From the NCBI GenBank assembly GCA_963642885.1, contig CAVIJI010000030.1:1-27884 (forward strand): 27,884 nucleotides of DNA, in the 5' to 3' direction. The stretch comes from UMGS1696 sp963642885. Lineage in GTDB: Bacteria; Bacillota; Clostridia; Oscillospirales; CAG-272. The notes below the pieces were generated by a model that saw nothing but the letters and a program-made list of their open reading frames with translations, was not told the origin of the DNA and did not search any database. The translations under genes and the position numbers were made by a program. This document shows positions 24,104 to 27,884 of the stretch, one piece after another (position 1 is the stretch's first letter; each line of letters begins with the position of its first letter).

Positions 24104-24143
24104 AACTCTCCTACAGTAGATTTATATTGAGGAGAGTTTTTAA
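24104..24143 (+). terminator. Terminator of rpmB
   Basis: AACTCTCCT (24104-24112) pairs with AGGAGAGTT (24130-24138) around a 17-base loop and ends in a T-run. Confidence 0.88.
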
Positions 24144-24163
24144 TTACACTGAAGTATTAAGCT

Positions 24164-24868
24164 ATGAAAAAATCAATTGCACTTGTTTCGTCGATCGCAC
24201 CTGTCGGCGGTGATTTTTGTTCCGAATTCGAAGTGATTAAACTCCCGTGTGATGATGAAATAGATATTCCGGTAGCCTCACATCCCGATATGATATGCAC
24301 CGTGCTCGGAAACAATATATTCTTTCCGAGACACTACGCGGAAAAATACAATGATATTGTAACGAACATATCGATGCTCAGCGGATATAACGTTATAGCT
24401 TCCGATGCTTACCGTGATAGGATATACCCAAATGATACGGCATTCAATACCGCATTTATCGAAAACACGGCTGTCGGTGATGTTCTGCTTTGCAGGAGAG
24501 AATCTACGGCGGCGGAAATACTCGGGTATGCCGATAGAGCGGGAATTACGGTGCTTAACACAAAACAGGGGTACGCAGGCTGTTCTTGTCTTGTTTGCGG
24601 AGAGCATGTATATACAAGTGATATCGGAATAAACAGACTGCTTGCTAAAAACGGAATTAAGAGTTCTTTGATTACCGAAATGATTACACTGGACGGGTAC
24701 AATTGCGGTTTTTTCGGAGGCTGCGGCGGCTATTACGATGGTAAGGCATACATATACGGAAGGATTCACGGTGATTCTTTGTGCTGTGATACTGTATGCT
24801 TAGCCGACGGAACGCTGAAGGACTATGGGGGAATTAAATTTATTCCGCTTGCCGAGAGGCATAATTAA
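24164..24868 (+). CDS. DUF6873-like protein, possible GME-fold
   Basis: The 234-residue protein resembles the DUF6873 family annotated as GME (guanidine-modifying enzyme) fold. Features I can see are HPDM (residues 40-43), a FPRHY stretch, NTKQGYAGCSCLV (132-144), SDIGI (152-156) and LDGYNCGFFGGCGGYYDGK (176-194). GME-fold enzymes such as arginine deiminase use Cys, His and an acidic residue, but I cannot place a triad with confidence. No signal peptide or membrane segment is apparent. The start ATG at 24164 has no strong ribosome-binding site nearby, so the start is less certain. It lies between the rpmB terminator and an inositol-monophosphatase-type gene 21 bases downstream, probably in one transcript. 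Function unknown. Confidence 0.6.
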   Translation: MKKSIALVSSIAPVGGDFCSEFEVIKLPCDDEIDIPVASHPDMICTVLGNNIFFPRHYAEKYNDIVTNISMLSGYNVIASDAYRDRIYPNDTAFNTAFIENTAVGDVLLCRRESTAAEILGYADRAGITVLNTKQGYAGCSCLVCGEHVYTSDIGINRLLAKNGIKSSLITEMITLDGYNCGFFGGCGGYYDGKAYIYGRIHGDSLCCDTVCLADGTLKDYGGIKFIPLAERHN

Positions 24869-24889
24869 CCGAAAAGGATTAAGTTTATC

Positions 24890-25684
24890 ATGTACGAGAT
24901 TATAGAGAGTATCATGCGAAAAGCAGGAGAAATAATTCTCAAGGCCGAGGATATTACATCTAAGGTAAGTGCGAAACCGGGAGACGCGAATTTTGTCACC
25001 GCATACGATGTGGAGGTCGAAAAATATCTTACGGGAGAGCTCGGAGAAAAATTTCCAGAGGCAAAGATTGTGGGTGAAGAAGAATCCGGAGATAACATGA
25101 AAACCATAAATTCGGGTTTGAATTTTATCATAGATCCGATTGACGGTACGACGAATTTTATACACGGCAGACGCTACAGTGCGATTTCGGTCGGTTTATG
25201 CGATAACGGAAAGATGATATACGGAGCGGTATTCAATCCGTACGCCGATAGATTCTACAGTGCGGAGTCAGGGAAGGGTGCATACATGAAGGTTAAAGGC
25301 ACCGATATCGTAAAGCTCTGCGTAGAAGATAAGCCTCTGTCACAGTGTCTGGCAGCGTTCGGAACATCCCCTTATGCGAGAGACCGTTACGGATATGCCA
25401 CATTCGATACAGCCTATAAGATGTTTACGCGTACTCTTGATATAAGACGTTCCGGAACGGCATCGCTTGATATAGTATCAGTCGCATCGGGAACTCTCGA
25501 TATTTATTTCGAGTACACATTGCTTCCATGGGATTATGCAGCCGGATCGATAATTGTAGAGGAAGCGGGCGGCATCATTACGGATATGAAAGGTCAAAAG
25601 CTTGATTTTTCACGTCCGACGTCTGTTTTATGTGCAAATCATAGGGCACACGAGGAATGGCTGAACGAAATACGTGATATGTAA
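24890..25684 (+). CDS. Inositol-monophosphatase family phosphatase (SuhB-like)
   Basis: The 264-residue protein has the metal-binding motifs of the family: VGEEESGD with E64, DPIDGTTNF with D82, D85 and T87, and the late WDYAAGSIIVEEAGG. Known members hydrolyse myo-inositol phosphates, fructose-1,6-bisphosphate, NADP or 3'-phosphoadenosine 5'-phosphate using Mg2+; the substrate here is not readable. The AGGA site is about 13 bases upstream, spacing a little long. Neighbours are the DUF6873-like gene upstream and a bidirectional terminator after the stop. No targeting signal is seen, so it is cytoplasmic. Confidence 0.95.
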   Translation: MYEIIESIMRKAGEIILKAEDITSKVSAKPGDANFVTAYDVEVEKYLTGELGEKFPEAKIVGEEESGDNMKTINSGLNFIIDPIDGTTNFIHGRRYSAISVGLCDNGKMIYGAVFNPYADRFYSAESGKGAYMKVKGTDIVKLCVEDKPLSQCLAAFGTSPYARDRYGYATFDTAYKMFTRTLDIRRSGTASLDIVSVASGTLDIYFEYTLLPWDYAAGSIIVEEAGGIITDMKGQKLDFSRPTSVLCANHRAHEEWLNEIRDM

Positions 25685-25697
25685 CATTGTAATAAAT

Positions 25698-25745
25698 GAA
25701 AAAAACTGCTCACGGAAATTTATTCCGTCGGGCAGTTTTTTTCGA
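25698..25745. terminator. Bidirectional terminator between convergent genes
   Basis: AAAAAACTGC and GCAGTTTTTT form the base, with an inner CGGAA/TTCCG stem around ATTTA. T-runs follow on both strands. It separates the phosphatase gene from the minus-strand phosphodiesterase gene. Confidence 0.9.
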
Positions 25746-25792
25746 TTAATTCGTGTTTTTTTCGTTATAGAACAAAATCGGTATCCAAAAGA

Positions 25793-26638
25793 TTACTTCA
25801 GTTTTTCTATACCGTCGTTGACGTCGTCTTCGCCCTCGATATCGCAAATAAAGCCGTCAAAGTACTTTCTGCTTTTCTTGTTGATATCCGATGTGTCGTT
25901 TGTTCCCCACGCAACAGTGGTGGCACCTAAGAAATGATTAAGTCTCAGCGCGATTTTCCTGTAGTCGGTTATTTGATATGCGATAAAATCGGGTTTTGCG
26001 ACAAAATTCCACATGAGATTTTCAAGCGTTACCGCGAGAATCTTTTGATGTCTCTTGCGGTTCTTTTTGAGCTCTCCGAAATGCATTGACAGCATTCCGC
26101 GTGCGATATGCTTGTCGAACTTTTTGTACTTTCTCAAGAACATGGGGTTGAATGATTCAATGGCATACACGCCGGTATAATCTTTCATAACCGAATACAG
26201 TGCGCGCGGAAGCTCCCACACCACGTTAAGAGCGTTTTTCATTTCTATGAGAAGCGGAACTCTTCCGTTTACGACTGCGAGTACCTCGGAGAGAAGCGGT
26301 ATTTTTTCGTCTGTGTTTAGCAGACGCATTTGCGACAGCTCATCGTAAGTAACGTCGAGTACAAGACGGCTGTCTCCACACATACGCAAGAGGTCATCAT
26401 CATGGAATACAACAAGCTGTCTGTCCTTGGTGAACTGTACGTCAAGCTCGATGCCGCATCCTGCTTCCGCAGCGGCGTTAAACGCGGCGAGTGAGTTTTC
26501 CGGAATCGTTTTATTGTCATGAATGCCTCTGTGCGCTATCGGTGAAGTACAGAATAAATCCATGTTGTTGCGATGACGTATCTTGGGACATATCATAAAC
26601 AGGTACAAACCGATAACAGCGACAATATATTTAAACAT
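25793..26638 (-). CDS. Glycerophosphodiester phosphodiesterase, membrane-anchored
   Basis: The 281-residue protein has an N-terminal hydrophobic anchor (residues 4-18) and a complete GDPD motif set: AHRG with H36 and R37, PENSLAAF with E47, GIELDVQFTKD with E64 and D66, and VVFHDDD with H79. Enzymes of this type hydrolyse glycerophosphodiesters such as glycerophosphoglycerol. The anchor suggests membrane attachment, and the catalytic side is not certain. Unlike the GDPD-like protein at 3261-4019, all catalytic positions are intact. An AAGGA site precedes ATG. It lies 82 bases downstream of the isomerase-like gene on the same strand with no terminator between, so cotranscription is likely. Confidence 0.93.
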   Translation of the reverse strand: MFKYIVAVIGLYLFMICPKIRHRNNMDLFCTSPIAHRGIHDNKTIPENSLAAFNAAAEAGCGIELDVQFTKDRQLVVFHDDDLLRMCGDSRLVLDVTYDELSQMRLLNTDEKIPLLSEVLAVVNGRVPLLIEMKNALNVVWELPRALYSVMKDYTGVYAIESFNPMFLRKYKKFDKHIARGMLSMHFGELKKNRKRHQKILAVTLENLMWNFVAKPDFIAYQITDYRKIALRLNHFLGATTVAWGTNDTSDINKKSRKYFDGFICDIEGEDDVNDGIEKLK

Positions 26639-26720
26639 TATTTATCCTTAATCTGTAGAATTCGCTCACTGAATACACGTTGTGAGCATTGCGTGAGGTA
26701 GGCGGCAGGATATTCGGAAA

Positions 26721-27479
26721 TCAATCAAGTCCTATTGATTTAAGATATTCGTAACTCTTTTTCATACAATCAAACGGATTTTCACCGTTGCAGTTATCCT
26801 GTTCTATGTATGCGTATTTTGTTCCTGCAGCAATAAATGCCTCCGTGATTTTTTCGAAGTCCATTGTATTGCCGCCGCCTACCCATGACATGAGCTGTTT
26901 ATCACCGTCAATAAGCATATCCTTATAGTGGACAACGGGAATTCTGCCGGAGAGGCGTTTGATTTCGTCAATTACATCGTATCCGCCTGCTTTTACCCAG
27001 TATGTGTCAAGCGTGAAGCACATTTCCTCGGGTGTAAAGTCTTCTGACATATGGTGCATGAGAGGTCTTCCGTCGTCGAGCTTTGTGAGATACTCGAAAT
27101 TGTGGTTGTGATATGAGAAGCGAAGTCCCGCATCGTATATCTTTTTTGCGGGTACTTTAACTTCGGATTTGAGCTTTTCGTATCCTGCGAAACCGCCGGG
27201 CATACTTCCCAATCCGATTACGGGGCAGGAGAATGTTTTGTGAGCTTTAATTGTGTTTTCCGTGTCGTTTACGATTCTGTCGTAATTGAAATGGGTGATT
27301 CCGCATGTCAGAGAATTTTTCTTCAACTCTTCGGCAAGCCATTCGGGTTCATATGCGCATGTTCCGGACACCTGAACAGTTGTGTAACCGATATCGGCGA
27401 CTTTTTTCAGCGTTTCGGAAAAGTCTTCGAGGTTTGTGCAATAGTCTCGTAAGGTAAATAATTGAGCTCCGATTTTCAT
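26721..27479 (-). CDS. Sugar phosphate isomerase/epimerase-like TIM-barrel protein
   Basis: The 252-residue protein belongs to the xylose-isomerase-like barrel family. The expected metal ligands are E129 in SYHNHNFEY, D158 in FTLDTYW, H184 in VVHYKD and E226 in YIEQD. The family includes epimerases and inosose dehydratase-like or ketose isomerase enzymes, so the exact substrate is open. It has no export signal. The start has a strong GGAGG site, and a promoter lies at 27550-27578. It is only distantly similar to the isomerase-like protein at 7647-8489, so they are separate members of the family. The GDPD gene follows on the same strand. Confidence 0.88.
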   Translation of the reverse strand: MKIGAQLFTLRDYCTNLEDFSETLKKVADIGYTTVQVSGTCAYEPEWLAEELKKNSLTCGITHFNYDRIVNDTENTIKAHKTFSCPVIGLGSMPGGFAGYEKLKSEVKVPAKKIYDAGLRFSYHNHNFEYLTKLDDGRPLMHHMSEDFTPEEMCFTLDTYWVKAGGYDVIDEIKRLSGRIPVVHYKDMLIDGDKQLMSWVGGGNTMDFEKITEAFIAAGTKYAYIEQDNCNGENPFDCMKKSYEYLKSIGLD

Positions 27480-27549
27480 TGTTTTCCTCCGATATATATG
27501 ATTATTCAGAATAAATCTGTGTTTTGTAAGTATTTAATTTACACATATT

Positions 27550-27578
27550 ATTATCTGCTTTTTTACGTGATTTGTCAA
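27550..27578 (-). promoter_or_regulatory. Sigma-A promoter of the isomerase-like gene
   Basis: A perfect TTGACA (27578-27573), a 17-base spacer and GATAAT (27555-27550), about 70 bases before ATG at 27479. Confidence 0.8.
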
Positions 27579-27665
27579 GTGTACGAATCATATTTTTATG
27601 TAATTTTTATGTATAAACAGTAATTTTCACTGAATATTAATCTTAATCGGAATTAAGACAGATGC

Positions 27666-27884
27666 TTAACCGAACAGACCCGCAAGATACAGCATATCGG
27701 CACCGCCGCGGACAGCCTCGTATCCGATACCGTTGATTATAATTTCCGTCTCAGATATGACGTTTACGGTAAAGCTGTCACTCTCCGTGTTGAAGGTTAC
27801 GGTGTATGCACAGCTTTTTTCGGTTAAGGATTCTTCTTTTACGCATTTTATCCCTTCGAATTTCATGTGAATTGTGTCTATATC
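27666..27884 (-). CDS. C-terminal part of an unidentified gene (partial, runs off window)
   Basis: The minus-strand frame ends with TAA at 27666 and stays open to the window edge. The codons before the internal ATG at 27866 read DIDTIH in frame, and no ribosome-binding site lies before that ATG, so it is probably an internal methionine of a longer protein. The visible part is a beta-rich C-terminal segment, with YTVTFNTESDSFTVNVIS and EIIINGIGYEAV, as at the end of a carbohydrate-active enzyme or beta-sandwich domain. No family can be assigned. No strong terminator is visible after it. Confidence 0.55.
   Translation of the reverse strand, partial: DIDTIHMKFEGIKCVKEESLTEKSCAYTVTFNTESDSFTVNVISETEIIINGIGYEAVRGGADMLYLAGLFG

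Noticed and set aside
27666..27866. 66-residue small protein starting at 27866
   Set aside because: The frame is open to the window edge and the ATG lacks a ribosome-binding site, so it is called a partial gene.

Overview
The window looks like chromosomal DNA of a low-to-moderate-GC Gram-positive anaerobe of the class Clostridia, probably an uncultured Oscillospirales or Ruminococcaceae-like gut bacterium. The signs are strong GGAGG ribosome-binding sites, sigma-A promoters that often carry an extended -10 (TGnTATAAT), a cysteine-bearing ribosomal protein L28, a LAGC/LTAC lipoprotein style, and many intracellular glycoside-active enzymes. This placement is an inference from style and family content, since there is no rRNA in the window. 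A run of 52 Ns at 20508-20559 shows the contig is a draft scaffold. No transposase, integrase, phage gene, CRISPR array or rRNA was found.

Layout. Positions 1-44 carry the last codons of a plus-strand gene, followed by a bidirectional terminator. Positions 151-4165 (minus) hold tRNA-Gln, a divergent glycerophosphodiesterase-like protein and a large GH106/GH2-like glycosidase with its own promoter and a palindrome beside it. Positions 4301-9560 (plus) form a carbohydrate block: an intracellular GH116 beta-glycosidase, then from a second promoter an SGNH esterase, a TIM-barrel sugar isomerase/epimerase and a DUF6807 protein. Positions 9654-12656 (minus) hold tRNA-Pro, two tandem cupins, an unknown membrane protein and a trigger-factor-like lipoprotein. 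Positions 12799-14582 (plus) hold a ribbon-helix-helix protein, MscL and a pectate-lyase-fold beta-helix protein. Positions 14654-19968 (minus) hold a DMT-type transporter, a lipoprotein with a Thr/Glu repeat linker and a duplicated domain, and a CotH-kinase/lamin-tail lipoprotein.

Positions 20438-23774 (plus) are a probable operon of a MutS-like ATPase (interrupted by the N gap), an Lrp/AsnC regulator and a class I aminotransferase. Positions 23897-25684 (plus) hold rpmB, a DUF6873-like protein and an inositol-monophosphatase-family enzyme. The right end (minus) holds a partial gene, a second sugar isomerase-like protein and a membrane-anchored glycerophosphodiesterase.

How the genes may work together. 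The glycosidases, esterase, two isomerase-like barrels, DUF6807 protein and beta-helix protein suggest a cell that processes glycosides largely in the cytoplasm, because none of these enzymes has a visible signal peptide. The most suggestive possible new system is the CotH-kinase lipoprotein next to a lipoprotein with a Thr-rich repeat linker, which could be a surface kinase/substrate pair. The second is the GH116-SGNH-isomerase-DUF6807 set as an uncharacterised glycoside pathway. Most of the rest is ordinary chromosomal content.
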